Assembly: GCF_045679555.1 (NCBI RefSeq)
Contig: NC_092120.1
Location: 10,163,305 to 10,227,304, forward strand
Direction of reading: 5' to 3'
Length of the DNA: 64,000 nt
From: Salvelinus alpinus
Taxonomy: Eukaryota; Chordata; Actinopteri; Salmoniformes; Salmonidae
The notes under the pieces are model-generated. The model searched no databases. It was not told the DNA's origin and worked only from the letters and a program-made list of their open reading frames with translations. Shown piece after piece: positions 1 through 28,919 of this stretch. Made by a program: the position numbers and the translations under genes. Position 1 is the stretch's first letter. Each line of letters opens with the position of its first letter.

Positions 1-489
1 AGCAAACATGCTTCACCCTGGACTAATCAAGCAGGACAACCAATGGCGGGCGTGTTCTTGTGTTTTCAAATGACAAAGTGCAGAATAACAGTAAAATGAC
101 ATTCTCTGCATTTCAAGTCTGTTCTCACGCCAGGTGAAGATAGAGATCATATAATCATCACACCTCTCGAGTCAACTGCCAGCGCTGACCCTGAAATGAA
201 CTGGTACTTCATCAGAATACCCTTCAGATCCAATCCAAAATATACTAGCCACACTTACATGATTCCTTCTAAACAGACAAGACATTTCATCCACTCTCAA
301 ATTAAAAAAGGCCTCATTCAAATCTCCATTAAATAGCCTATCAATTCAAATATCACTTCAAAATAATATTTTCAGTTTTGGTTGGGAATGGTCCACAGTG
401 CAGAACTAAACCAAATCAGAAATACAGGAAACCTGCCACAGAAAATAGGGAACACAGGACTAAGAAATGCAGAAAAACTTGTAACACTT

Positions 490-3366
490 AAATATGATTT
501 TCACACTAACTTTTATTTTATTTTTTATACCTCCTCATTTATGGCTAAATTGGAAATGCATTATTATGACTCTTCAAAACGACTTGTGGTCTTACCAACA
601 CCACCAGCCTAGTAAGAAGCAAGATATACACGAGGCACAAAGTTGGCTCACAGTGGTAAAAGGGGACTTTGCAAACCCACACTATTACTGTTGGCTAGGG
701 GGCAGTAGTGAATGGGTTTTACCATAGGTTTGATACTCAAACCACTTCAACCACCACTCCTGTCAAAACAGATTTGCATTTGGCTCATATGATCAGTGTA
801 AAAGCAATATGGTTGAAATAAAGCATACCGGTAATTAGAGGTACTTCAATATCTGTCAATAAGGGGTTTAAATTCTATGTTAGCACAACTTCAGAACAGC
901 ACTACTTCATTTTAGGATGATGTTTTACCAATCTATGATGTAACAGTTGCATACAGCTTTCTATATCCAAATTGCAACGCTTGTGTTTTATTAAGTCTGT
1001 CAAACATGGCCTCTTTCAGTCCACACTGGAAAGAAGGGCTGATTTCCATAATCTTTGTCATTATGAAAGTTAAACGATATTATCTCATGCGCTCTAACTT
1101 CCTGTTGCTGCCACACAATGTCAAACTTACAGTAGTCTTTAGACACCAATATCAAAAATTGTCACCAAAGCAAAATATGACCATTTAAAAACACAAAAAA
1201 TATTTTCGCTACAATAGTATGATTCAAATGTACTATATGAAAAATTGTATTTGACAACTCCCAGACAGTCACACAAGACATGCACAAGAACATTTTGCAT
1301 AGCAAATGGACTACATTGTTCAGAACCTGTTGCTTTTCAAATCATGCAACCAGTTTCAGGGTGTTGCGGAACCAAACAGCTTCTCTTCTTAAATATATTC
1401 TCAGTTATTTATATATTTATATACAAAGACATAGACCACCTTTAATTTAAAAAAATACAACTTAATAGTAATAACTACTTTGTTACATAAAAATATGTTA
1501 CTATAATCTGGCTATGGCCCTTGCTGTGGCAAGACAGGTGCAGCAGGTGGGAGGAGTTAGAGGTATCAATCACAGTGGCTAGGATTACCTGACTAAAACG
1601 GACACTAAAGCTCCAAGGCCTTAGGATAGTAGTAACAGTTACAATACATACTATGGCAAAATTTTTGCTATGCATTCGTCTACTTGGTTTTGGCCTTGCC
1701 GTTTCCCAATTACTCAATGATAAAACATACAACTCCAATTCATGTCATTGAAATGTATTGAGGGCTTTTGCCCCCTCTTTCTTTTTCATGTCAACAATGC
1801 CAATTCTCTTGATGGAAGGCAGACACTTTGTGAATAGTACACATTTAAAAACAAACAGTCCCTAGTTGCTTCAAAGGGAATGTGTAGAAGAGGGTAGGTC
1901 TAAGATCTAAGGGGGAGCTAGCAGGATAGCAGGCACACAGGGGTGGTACATAGCAAAAGGTCCTCGGCTTAAACTTACAGAGAAGCTCCATGGTATAGAA
2001 GCAGGCTGGCAGAATGACAACAGCTGCCATGTTGGGACATATAGAAAAAAATAATACACAAATGTTTGTCACATACACCAGATAGGTGCAGTGAAATGTG
2101 TTATTTTATGTGTTGTTTTTATAAACAAAGAGAGTTGGATAATGGATTCTAAGGACTACTTGATTCAATATGAGTACAATATCCTTAGACGATTGATTTA
2201 GTTATTTTTTTGATTCGGAATCATCAAGACGATTCGAGTTAACTGACGTCAAGTGAGAAAGGTCAATTTAGCTGGGTCTTGAACACAGATAGTGATAATC
2301 TTACAGACGAATATGCCGTCCAGACACTAAAATGGCCCCGTAAGTGCCAACTTGTCCTGAGGGACTGAGAAAGTCACCTCTCCAAAAAAACACTTTCTTC
2401 TCTTTGTCCGTTAAACTGAACTATATCTGAACTATAGCTAGCAAGGTCCGCCATTGAATTACCTTTACCAAACTTAAATATAAACACTTAATAACATGTC
2501 AATTGGCCCCTATTGGTTGAACAGTCTCTGGTTGGGTTGATGTAATCCATAAATACCCCAGATCTACTGTATGTTCTTGCAGTAGAATGATGGCAAACAT
2601 AGCTGATATTCCAGCCTCCCCATACTGGCGTTGGAATGATGGAACACCGACAGACAAAGCTGAAATACCAGTCGGGAAAGTCCTGTCTTAAAGAATGCAT
2701 ATTGTATGGTTTTCAAGACGGCATTTTCAAGTGTAACTGACCTCATGCGTGATCCCTGCGTTTATGCATTATCCGAAGTGCATTTGTTTACATGCAGATA
2801 AGACTCGTACAAGCTAATGCCGATATTTTCTTTTTTTCTCTTAAGCATCACAAGTGCGTTTTCGATAAATGCCTGGATGTAGCGGAAAGGACCTTGAAAA
2901 AAACTTGCTCCAACCACTGACATGTCAGTCCTGTCCTCCAACCTTCCCTACCACCACATCACCTCACAAAAAGCATGTGGAGAGGTCCCCACTAGACCAG
3001 GTGCCTCCAACTCTGGTCCTGGAGAGCATGTAGAATTCTATTCAAGCCCAGCACTAACACACACGATTCAAATAATCAAGGTCCAGATTGAAGACTGTGA
3101 TTAGCTGATTATTTGACAGGTGTATTAGTACTATGGTGGATCAAAAGCCTGCTCCCCAGTTTCTCTCCAGGACCAGTCAGAGAACCCTGCACTAGACTGT
3201 CCAAAACCTCCCACCTGACCTCTTAGTCGCAGATCCTGTGGTTGGGTCAATCACCAAGGAGGGGGAAGCAAAGCAGGGCTCAACCCCACCTGTTCCACTT
3301 CAGCCCGGGTTGTTCCAAGCCCCTTCCCTCCTCACTCCTCAGTATCCACTCCAGGCGGGGGGGGGA
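490..3366 (-). other. Probable crtc2 3' UTR
   Basis: No recognisable coding exon lies in this interval. Minus-strand AATAAA hexamers occur at 987-992 and again at about 512-522, which would give a 3' UTR of about 2.4-2.9 kb. A hAT-like MITE lies within it near 3.0-3.2 kb. The UTR end is a guess from the hexamers alone. Nothing is recognised in 1-490. Confidence 0.4.
2998..3200. repeat. hAT-like palindromic MITE fragment
   Basis: The left side has ctccaactctggtcctggag followed by cccagcactaacacac. The right side has the inverted counterpart ctctccaggaccag. This ctggtcctggagag signature with a dyad is common in fish non-autonomous hAT elements. The class is inferred from memory and the ends are approximate. 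Confidence 0.5.
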
Positions 3367-19846
<16,480 letters not shown>

Positions 19847-20160
19847 CTTTGCCGAACGACTTCACGCAGTGGGATGATCTGACTTGGTCTTCACTAACGT
19901 TAGTTACCATAGCCACAAAGTGATACGGGCCGCCTATTTCTACAATGTATCTAATTAAAATGTTATTTTAAACCTAACATGAACAACACAGTTAACTTTA
20001 AATGAAGAACAAAAAGCAATTTTTTGTTTTCATGAATTTGTACAATATTGCCAATTTTTACTTTATGGCTGTGGTAACTAGCTAGTCGAAACCATCTGAC
20101 TTGTGGGAGAACAAGAGGGGAGGAGAAAGTCAGAGCGCCCAAACGCAATATGGGGCATGT
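19847..20160 (-). promoter_or_regulatory. crtc2 5' UTR and promoter region
   Basis: This interval lies directly upstream of the crtc2 ATG (19846) and contains scattered CpG dinucleotides. I see no convincing TATA box. The exact start site is not determinable here. Confidence 0.4.
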
Positions 20161-21309
20161 AGTTTATTTTAATATAAGGCTAGGTCAACAGAAATTACAG
20201 TTCTGTATAATGGATATTTTGGATATTGATAAAAAATATATATAATAATAATCCAAAACACAACTATTGTATTGGTTGGTTACCTCAAAATAAAAGGGCT
20301 GCATATAAACCAGATTATTCAGTAGTAAAATAAACTGCCACACTGGTTGTCTGATCACGATCGTACTCATCACAAATCCTATCACTCTCCAGGGGAAAAA
20401 TAACTAGGCAACATGTTGAAAGTTATTTCAGATTCCTTTTAATCAGTTAACCAGGTACAGATAAACAAGTCCTGATTTAAAAGTGAACATAAAAACAAGA
20501 GCAGCCATTTCAATTATTCAAACTCAAGTTTTACAAGAGAATAGAGGACTAATTCAAAGCTTTCTCACCACATGGCAGTGAAATAAGGACTTATATTTTG
20601 ATCTCAATGCAAGGCTCTGACAAAGAGCAAACACTCCATTTAGCTTTTTAAGCATTTAAAGTAATAGCCAGCTGTATGCTCTTGTTATGTTTTTGCAGGG
20701 GCTAGGCAGTCATACTACTGAACAAACAAATGTTCTGTGTACAATTCAGGACACTGCTAGTCAGATTTCACAGCCAGAAAAACATTAGGATTGCTATAAT
20801 ATCAAACCAGGAGTTATAAATTACTTAAAAGTGCTCATATTTCCTTTTTTAATTCGGTAATTTTGACCACATCATCACGGTATACAGAAAGCTGTTTGTG
20901 AAGTATGTCATTGTTTATATAAAAATATAGATACATTAAAATTCTCAAATATTTAAAATAGAAAATGTTATATGATGTTAATTTAAAAGCATGGCAGGAT
21001 TAGCATATATGCCTTGTTCAAAAATCTGAATGAATAACGTTCATCTACATAATAAAACTAAAAGACCTCTACTGAATCAAAAGTTTCCAGTGTAAGGCAA
21101 ACCAGCATTCTCCCTGCACCTTAAGGAAACATGTTTGAATTAATGATACAGTTGAGTATCTTTTGGTCTCATGCTGTAAACATTGTTTAATGCTTATCAG
21201 TCCAAATTGCATTCTCGCGACGCAAGAGGAAATTTGTTTTTGTCTTATATCCCAGAAGGTTTGTCAGTTTTTCATAGAATCAGACCCTAAGGATTGATCT
21301 ACAGAATAT
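20161..21309. other. Space between crtc2 promoter and slc39a1 stop; slc39a1 3' UTR
   Basis: AT-rich, without recognisable coding sequence or repeat ends. Because slc39a1 runs on the minus strand, at least the part next to 21310 should be its 3' UTR. Confidence 0.5.
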
Positions 21310-22910
21310 TTACATTTTGATGAACAGCACCCCAGTGACCACTGCGAAACCAGTGAGAATCATGGCCACCTTGGAGATGCGGTTCTGCGGGGAGCTCAGC
21401 TCATGGTGCAGGATCTCCATGAAGGTGATATACATGAAGGTGCCAGACGCCAGGCCTGCTAATGTGGACCTGGCCAGCTAGTGCTGGGGGGACGACTTGG
21501 TCTGGGTGAGGGCAATGCCCAGCCCAATGCCCAACGGGGACATGAGGGCAAAGAGCAGGAGGCAACCTACCACGGCTGCCCGCCGCAGCTTGCCCTGGGC
21601 CAGCTTTAGGGCTAGACTGAAACAGATGATGCTCTTGTGGAGGAGTAGAGCAACACAGATCTCCAGCACCTCTTGACTGTCCTCCTGTAACCCCACAGCC
21701 AGGCCCTCGAACACTGAGTGCAGAGATAAAGAAAATACTAGAATGAAGGCCCGGATGGACGAGGTGGAGTTAAAGTCCACATGAAAGTAGGCATCCTCTC
21801 CCCCTAGTTCCTCCCTACCATGGGAGTGGTGGGAGTATCTCTGGCCAATTCTGTCATGTGATTGGACGCTGGAGTCCACCAATAGTGCGCGTCTTTCTTC
21901 AGAGTGGCCCGCCGATCGGTCTTTGAGGGCCAAGACTTTGCTCCAGCACCAGGACCAAGAAGAAGCCCATGGTTATCATAAACTCGGGTAGAGGGAACTG
22001 AAGCTGGAAGGGGTAGATTGACAGATAAGAGGATAACACACACTTTATAATTTACCTGGCAGAATTAACTACCACAAAGCTAGCCTAATCAGTCAGCAGA
22101 TTAAGCTGACAAATGTAACATTAAAAATACATTTAAAAAAGTGACTGCAAACAGAAATTGATGAGTCTTCACAGAAAGTCCTTCATCTGTATTTTTCTCA
22201 GCATTCAACTTTGACACAGAGATTAAAAATGTAATTCTGACATCAAGCAATACAGGGCAGGCCAAGATAACGCTGTACTTCCTAAATACTAATCAGATGT
22301 GAAATGACTAACCAAAGGGCAGAAACCAAAAAAAGACACAGCTAATGGGGACTTCCCCAAATTCTTACTGTGATGCCCAGGCTACTAAATGCTTCATTGA
22401 TCCCAGATAGGTAGTCAGGCACCAGGTCCAGAAGGCAAGTAGCAAAGAACACTCCTCCAGCGAAGCAGCTCACCAAGCTCACTACCTTGTGACGCATTTC
22501 TGTGGAATTCAATAGACACAACTCAGCCACAAATGTATCAGCCAGTCATGCAAGTTTATTGAAAGGCTCTACAACAAGTAAGGTCAATGTTTTAACCTGT
22601 TGGTCTTCGTCTGGTCTCCATGGAAAAGATATACAGAGTTGACAGACTACATCTTGACAACATCCGGGAACAGATTACACAAAAGTGAGTAGGTATGTCC
22701 TCTTTTTACTAATTTACCTGCACTTAATTATTCAGCCCTGTGCAAAGTTATCGAATGTGCATGGAAGTTGAACCCACTTACATTCTACTGTCTTTACATG
22801 GATTTGGGGGTCTTTCTGTTTCGTGTAGGGTTTGTGAAAGGAAGGAACACATAGGAGTCAACAAGTAAGTTTACAGTCAGGACTTCTTTTCGGGTAAATC
22901 CGTTGGAATT

Positions 22911-24130
22911 GAATCACTTTTTGACAGCATCCTTTTTGATTTAAACAAAACTTTCCTACATGTTTGCACATGGAAGAAGTGGTCAGAAAGTGACTTTTTG
23001 AACCTGAATCCCAAAACATTCAGGAGATAAACGGTGCTCAAAGTTTACCCATTTTGCATACCCACCATACCATGAGACATCCATGTCTTCATCACTGGAA
23101 AAGATAAACGGTTGAGTTTGATATCATTTAAAAGCTTACAAACAGGTTTATCAAACTATTTAATAATTTCTTGAACAATATGTTTTTTTAATAAAGATTA
23201 CATTTTTTACCGTTTAACATCAATTATCTAAAAAGTCAGATTTTATTTCTTCATATTCACATACATATATAAAATATATTTTGATTTGTTTAACACTTTT
23301 TTTGGTTACTACATGATTCCATATGTGTTATTTAATCATTTTGATCTCTTAATTATTATTCTACAATGTAGAACATTTTAAAAAATAAAGAAAAACCCTG
23401 GAATGAGTAGGTGTGTCCAAACTTTTGACTGGTACTGTATGTTGTAGCTTAGACCCTATTTTTACATCATCTGAGGTTTTTGTGTTGTGCCCGCCATCGG
23501 TTGAGACACAACATTCTCTTAAATACAGGGTGGGTGTCATTTCAATCATAGGTCCATTCTATGAAATATATTTATATCCCTTCAGACCTCTCCAATTTAG
23601 CTGGTACACCATTGACATTTTAATTGAATTGAAATTTTTGCTTCTAATTACTAACACAAAGATTGCCGTTGGTCCACCCATTGTCGAATGTCAACTTAAA
23701 TGGTAATGTATATTCTATGATCTATATTTCTATGATTTCAATAGGTTTCCTATGGAGAATTGACAGTATAATATGAAACAACTGATATTCCCATACAAGT
23801 CAACATTGTGTGTAATTGACATTTAAGAAGGAAAAACGTTTTTTTTTATTCAAAAAACATATTTTTAAAGAAATGATGAAATAATTTAAAAACCCTGTTC
23901 ATAAGCTTTTAAATATATAAATCTCAACTGTTTATCTTTTCCAGTGATGAAGAGATGGATGTCTCATGGTATGGTGTGTATGCAAAATAGGTCAACTTTG
24001 AGGACTTTTATCTCTTGACTATTTTGGCATTCAGGTCCAAAAAGTAACTTTCTGAGCACTTCTACAATGGGAAAATATGTAAGGAAGGTTCTATTCAATT
24101 CAAAAGGGGTGCTGTCAAAAAGTGATTTAA
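22911..24130. repeat. Long inverted repeat in slc39a1 intron 1
   Basis: Left arm about 22911-23215 and right arm about 23825-24130 are reverse complements at roughly 80 percent by eye. For example ccaccataccatgagacatc at left pairs with gatgtctcatggtatggtg at right. The roughly 610 bp between them hold the end of a Tc1-like element (23270-23439) and unassigned sequence. It looks like a foldback or MITE-type element, class unknown. Confidence 0.75.
23270..23439 (+). mobile_element. Terminal fragment of Tc1-like element
   Basis: Ends gtccaaacttttgactggta followed by ctg and TA, the same right terminus as the elements at 4738-7854 and 27478-28898. Only the terminal region (about 170 bp) is present. 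Confidence 0.8.
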
Positions 24131-24399
24131 TACAAATGGCTTTACCTTTAAGTCACATTCTCTAAATACATTTTTATCTAAAGTGCCACTTACCTTGGTC
24201 TACATTGCACCTCCCTGCCCCCCTGACTAAGCACAAAGGGGCGAAGCCACAAACCAGTGTGATGGAGAAAAGAACAACCAGTGCTCCCAGCTTTACCTCC
24301 AGGCCAGGGATATCAGCTGGGTTCATCTGCACTTCAGATGGCCACCCGGAGAGGGCAACAGAAGAAGATCCTTTTCTGAGAGCCATGTCTGCACAACCT

Positions 24400-25370
24400 G
24401 CCTCTCTCTCACGTCTGAGTAAAACAGCAAAATGTAGCTCTCAGATGCTCTCCATTGGCTTACAGTTGAATGGGGAGGGGAGACCACCTGCATCAGAGAA
24501 GTTTGAGGAACATTTGCCTACATTCAAGTCAATACAAATAAACACAGTTTTACATTTATTGCAAACATTTTCATAGTGCCCATGGTTTAGGGGGAGAGAC
24601 TTCTGTGACAATGTCACATTGTAACATCTGCTCTGGGATCTTGGCAAACAAATAATATGAATTCCCAGATACAGTATGTGAAATGATCTGGAAAGTAAAG
24701 TTTGTGTAGGAAAGGGGGGCATAGAAAGCATGTGACTGATCTAACATCAGATAACATTAAATTGCTTTACTGGGACTGTTATAATATCCTGTATAGCTGG
24801 TTAGAAAGTTTTAAAAACTATAGCTATTCCATCAAAAGTTTTCAACAATTTGAATAAACGTATAGCTTTCTGCCTATAGCATCTCTCACATTACAAATCG
24901 CAAGCAATAAATCATGTATTACCTTCTGTCGTATTCTCTCATAAAAGAACAGCCTTGGTGAGCAGCTTGTATTGGCACAGACTTAATAAGAAGTGGGGAA
25001 AAAGGCAGCAAAATTACATTACTGCTATTCCAAAAAATTGCACTCCGTACGGGAAGTGATGAGTCATGTCGTGGAAAATTGCAAGATTATGTTATAATGC
25101 TTGTATTGCATTATAATGGTTGTTTTATTCGACAGAATAGAGTATTGTGTGTGTGATCCACTGAGGATGGGCCTCTATGAGATAGCACTGACAGAGGAGA
25201 TTTACGATGTCTTTAGGTGATAAAACCTAAAGAACATTCCAGAGAACATGAGCTAATGGTTCTGGTCTATGCCGTACCAGGGAGAGACGGTTCTAGTTTG
25301 CAGTAGGAGGGCCAGACACTGGTCTTTACAATGAAAACTGTTGAAACAGCAGTAACTGTCTGCTATGGTT
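24400..25370. other. slc39a1 upstream sequence
   Basis: I recognise no gene or repeat boundary. The slc39a1 promoter and any non-coding first exon should lie here, but nothing in the sequence fixes them. Confidence 0.4.
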
Positions 25371-25374
25371 TATA

Positions 25375-25643
25375 GATATCTTTCATACAAATCTTAACCT
25401 TTGTGAACTGTTCCTAAAATCTGTGGTTCGTCAGTGTAAGTTGAGAGGGGTGTATCTTGGCTATAAAAGATTTTTGTACTTTTCTGTTGGTACTTCTCAA
25501 CGGTTCATTAGAAATAGTGAATTGTTGAAAGTCAAATGCTATTGCAAAGCTTATTATTATAAAATATGTAGTTTAAGTATAACTCTGACTGGTGTGTAGT
25601 TTGTAACTCTCCTCATTTGGTAAAGCAGAAATATGCCACCACA
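25375..25643 (-). mobile_element. LTR fragment, same family as 37290-38087
   Basis: Reverse complement matches the start of the LTR at 37290, for example cacaccagtcagagttatac and tatagccaagatacacccct. The TG end corresponds to 25643. The distal part is missing. Confidence 0.7.
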
Positions 25644-25799
25644 GTCAGCTGATCAGAATGAGGCTGGGACGACCTCGAGGGAGGGGCATATCCCGGATTC
25701 ATCAACTCTCAGTGAAATCTGATCTCAAGTCAGATCTGCGTTTTAGCTGTCAATAGTTCACCTCAAGATTGGGGGTCCGCTAAACATCACAGTGGCCCT

Positions 25800-26320
25800 G
25801 TTGATGAGGATGTGCTGATGAGGATGTGCCCAGCCTGGTTCCTACTGAAGTCCACAATCAGCTCCTTTGTTTTGCTGATGTTGAAGGAGAGGTTGTTTAC
25901 CTGGCACTACGCCGGCAGAGTGCCTACCTACTCTTTGTAGGCCGTCTTGCTAGTGTTGGTAATCATACCTACTACTGTCCTGTTGTCAGTGAACTTGATG
26001 ATGGAGTTGGAACTATGTGAGGCCACGCTGTTGTGGGTATAAAAGGAGTACAGGAGGGGACTGAGAGCGTACCCTTGTGGGTCCCCTGTATTGAGGATCA
26101 GTGTGGAGGAGGTGATGTTGCCTACCTTCACCACCTGGTCAGGAAGTCCAGGACCCAGTTGCAGAGGAAGGTATTGTAGGCAGAGCTGTAGTCGAACAGC
26201 ATCCTCACATATGCATTCCTTTTGTCCAGGTGGGTGAGGTTCGTCTCGTGTCAGACCCGCTGAATTGCCCCTCCACTTTGTCCCTATACTTGTGTCTTGT
26301 CATCTTAATCAATCTGTATT
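25800..26320 (-). mobile_element. L2/CR1-like LINE fragment (reverse transcriptase)
   Basis: On the minus strand it encodes recognisable reverse-transcriptase pieces such as LILNTGDPQGYALSPLLYSF and a degenerate catalytic region (IIKFTDNRTVVG, where active copies have an ADD-type motif). It is broken by stops and frameshifts and is related to the copy at 40274-41617. Clade assignment is from memory. Confidence 0.7.
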
Positions 26321-27477
26321 AATCATATTTATTCTGTTTAACCATGCAATTGTGCCCGGTCACCTTGCCGTGTTTATAAGCAGCATCTCTCTCTTTCAGT
26401 TTCCTCACAAGGCTGCCATCAATCCAAGTCTTTTATTTGGTCATTCAGCAGACGCTCATATCTAGAGAGACTGACAGTCAGGGCATTCAACTAAGGTAGA
26501 TAAAGAACATATCACAGTCATAGCATGAAAAAAACCCCATCTATAACCGTTACTAAGAATGTTATTGTAGTTGAAGTGATCTGTTGGTTTATTCTGGAGG
26601 TTGGACTACTTTGAACATCATGGCCACAAGTTTTAAAGATTTTGAAAAAGCTAACCTTAAGTGCATGTGACAGATGGGAACAATAATAAATATTCTGTTG
26701 CCGTCTTCAGTTGCAGTCTTTCCTATATTTTTGTGATAGAACGCTTACTTCATTGAGAATGTATGTGCAGTTGAAATTTTGTCCATAGAATCAATGACAG
26801 AAAAATACATGTTTTTCACGTCTGTAACCTTTCATTCAGCACCTGAAATGCACGTAATGTCAACGTATGGAAATGTTTCTTACTAGGTAATGTATGTTAT
26901 TACTTTCTGTATAGAATAAAAATATCTTGATTGCATAGTATATTGTTTAGAATTTAGGCCCATCTGTGTTTTTCAAAAGATCACCAACACAATTATTTTA
27001 TGTATTTATTGAGAGAGGCAGAAATTGCTGATGCCACAACCCAGTTCTTATGAGGTGAGATTATGTGAGATCATAAAGAGGCAAACCTTGCCTTGTATAA
27101 AAAGAAAAAAACTGAGTTCCACGAGTCATATATAACTGCCCTATTTTGCCATAGTATACAGGAGATCCTATCCAGTTTATATTTGCCATAATAAAACCAT
27201 AAAACAAATAAACCATTAAACACAGTATAAAGGACATGAATATATTAAATACATTCTCTGACATTTTGGCTAAATGCCTGGTTTGGAATTCAGCATGTAG
27301 CTTTTGTATTTATGGTGTTATTATATGTACATGAATGCTCAACGACACTTTGTGTTTCCTCCAGCTCCTGATATTGTTAAAGGTCTCCAGCAAAAGCTCC
27401 TCTCAATAATCCTTGAAGAACATGACACTGGAAGGGTTCTAACAAAACTGCTTTAGCCCAGGATGGATACTGGGATG
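26320..27477. other. Intergenic sequence without recognised features
   Basis: AT-rich. I see no exon, RNA gene or clear repeat terminus. Confidence 0.5.
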
Positions 27478-28898
27478 CACAGTCAAAAGTTTGGACACAC
27501 CTATTCATTCCAGGGGTTTTCTTTATTTTTTACTATTTTCTACATTGTAGAAAAATAGAAGACCTCAAAACTATGAAATAACATACATGGAATCATGTAG
27601 TAATATATATATTTTTAAACAAATCAAAATATATTTGATATTTTAGATTATTCAAAGTAGCCACCTTGATGCCTTGATGACATCTTTGCACACTCTTGGC
27701 ACATTCTCTCAACCAGCTTCATGAGGTAGTCACCTGGAATGCATTTCAATTAACAGGTATGCCATGTTAAAAGTTAATTTGTGGAATTTCCTTCCTTAAT
27801 GCGTTTGAGCCAATCAGTTGTGTTGTGACAAGGTAGGGGGGTATACAGAAGATAGCCCTATTTGGTAAAAGAACATGCTCATATTATGGCAAGAACAGCT
27901 CAAATAAACAAAGAGAAACGACAGTCCATTATTACTTTAAGACATGAAGATCAGTCAATCGGAAAATTTCAAGAACTTTTAAGGTTTCTTCAAGTGCAGT
28001 CGCAAAAACCATCAAGTGCTATGATGAAACTGGCTCTCATGAGGACTGCCACAGGAAAGAAAGACCAGAGGATAAGTTCATTAGAGTTACCAGCCTCAGA
28101 AATTGCAGCCCAAAAAAGAAATGCTTCACAGAGTTCAAGTAACAGAAACATCTCAACATCAACTGTTCAGAGAAGACTGCGTGAATCAGGCCTTCATGGT
28201 CCAATTGCTGCAAAGAAACCATTACTAAAAGACACCAATAAGAAGAAGAGACTTGCTTGGGCCAAGAAACACGAGTAATGGACATTAGACCGGTGGAAAT
28301 CTGTCCTTTGGTCTGATAAGTCCAAATGTGAGATTTTTGGTTCCAACCACCGTGTCTTTGTGAGACGCAGAGTATGTGTGTTATTTCTGTCACGACTCCT
28401 ACCGAAGGTGGCTCCCCTTCCTGTTCGGGTGGCGCTCGGCGGTCGTCGTCACCGGCCTACTAGCTGCCACTGATCCCTTTTCCCCTTTCTGTTTATTGGT
28501 TTCACCTGTGTTGTGTGTAGGCTGATTAGTCGGGCTATGTTAGCCAGTAGGCCCGCCTGCTCTTTGTGCGGGATTGTTTTGTGTTGCTCTGAGCACGTTT
28601 GATGTTGACGTGTTTCGTTCGTGGGTTTTTTCTCCGGACTGTTTGAGTCCCCGTGTTTGGGGCATTTGTTTTGTGTGCGCCCTGTGTTTCGTGGGGTGGC
28701 TTATGTTCGCCGTGTGTGCAATAAATAGCACTACCCTGTACTCTCTGCTTCCTGCGCCTGACTTCGCACCCACTACGCCCAGAGCGTTACAATTTCATAG
28801 TTTTGATGTCTTCACTATTATTCTACAATGTAGAAAATAGTGAAAATAAAGAAAAACCCTTGAATGAGTAGGTGTTTCCAAACTTTTGACTGGTACTG
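27478..28898 (+). mobile_element. Tc1-like element, 3' half deleted, interrupted by solo LTR
   Basis: Same family as 4738-7854. The left end (agtcaaaagtttggacacac) begins near 27478 and the right end stops at 28898 followed by TA. The N-terminal transposase part reads from about 27889 (MARTAQINKEKRQSIITLRH) to 28278, including [22 protein letters not shown]. After about 28380 the sequence jumps to the extreme 3' end, so the catalytic part is missing. A solo LTR (28388-28791) was inserted later. Confidence 0.85.
28388..28791 (+). mobile_element. Solo LTR (404 bp) with 5-bp target duplication ATTTC
   Basis: Begins TGTCACGACTCC, ends GAGCGTTACA and is flanked on both sides by ATTTC (28383-28387 and 28792-28796). 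It contains caataaatag near 28720, a possible polyadenylation signal. No internal retroviral sequence remains. Confidence 0.85.
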
Positions 28899-28919
28899 TA
28901 AGTACCAAGCATCAGAGTA

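Larger units (their letters stand above)
21310..24386 (-). pseudogene. slc39a1: Zinc transporter ZIP1, probable pseudogene (frameshift and premature stop)
   Basis: Coding exons, 5' to 3': 24386-24194, 22499-22369, 22003-21310. ZIP1 imports zinc at the plasma membrane. Seen: TM1 (LEVKLGALVVLFSITLVCGF), TM2 (SLVSCFAGGVFFATCLLDLVP), TM3 (EFMITMGFFLVLVLEQ), a His-bearing loop (RYSHHSHG), TM4 with the metal-site motif HSVFEGLAVGLQ, TM5 with ALLLHK, TM6 (SPLGIGLGIAL), then TM7-8 (SGTFMYITFMEIL, ending LFIKM). Two lesions: the frame is lost right after VLEQ near 21934-21942, as if 2 nt were missing, and an in-frame TAG at 21478-21480 stands where relatives have Gln, before TM7. Splice borders are intact. 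A sequencing indel could explain the first lesion but not the stop. Position between crtc2 and creb3l4 matches human SLC39A1. Confidence 0.85.
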
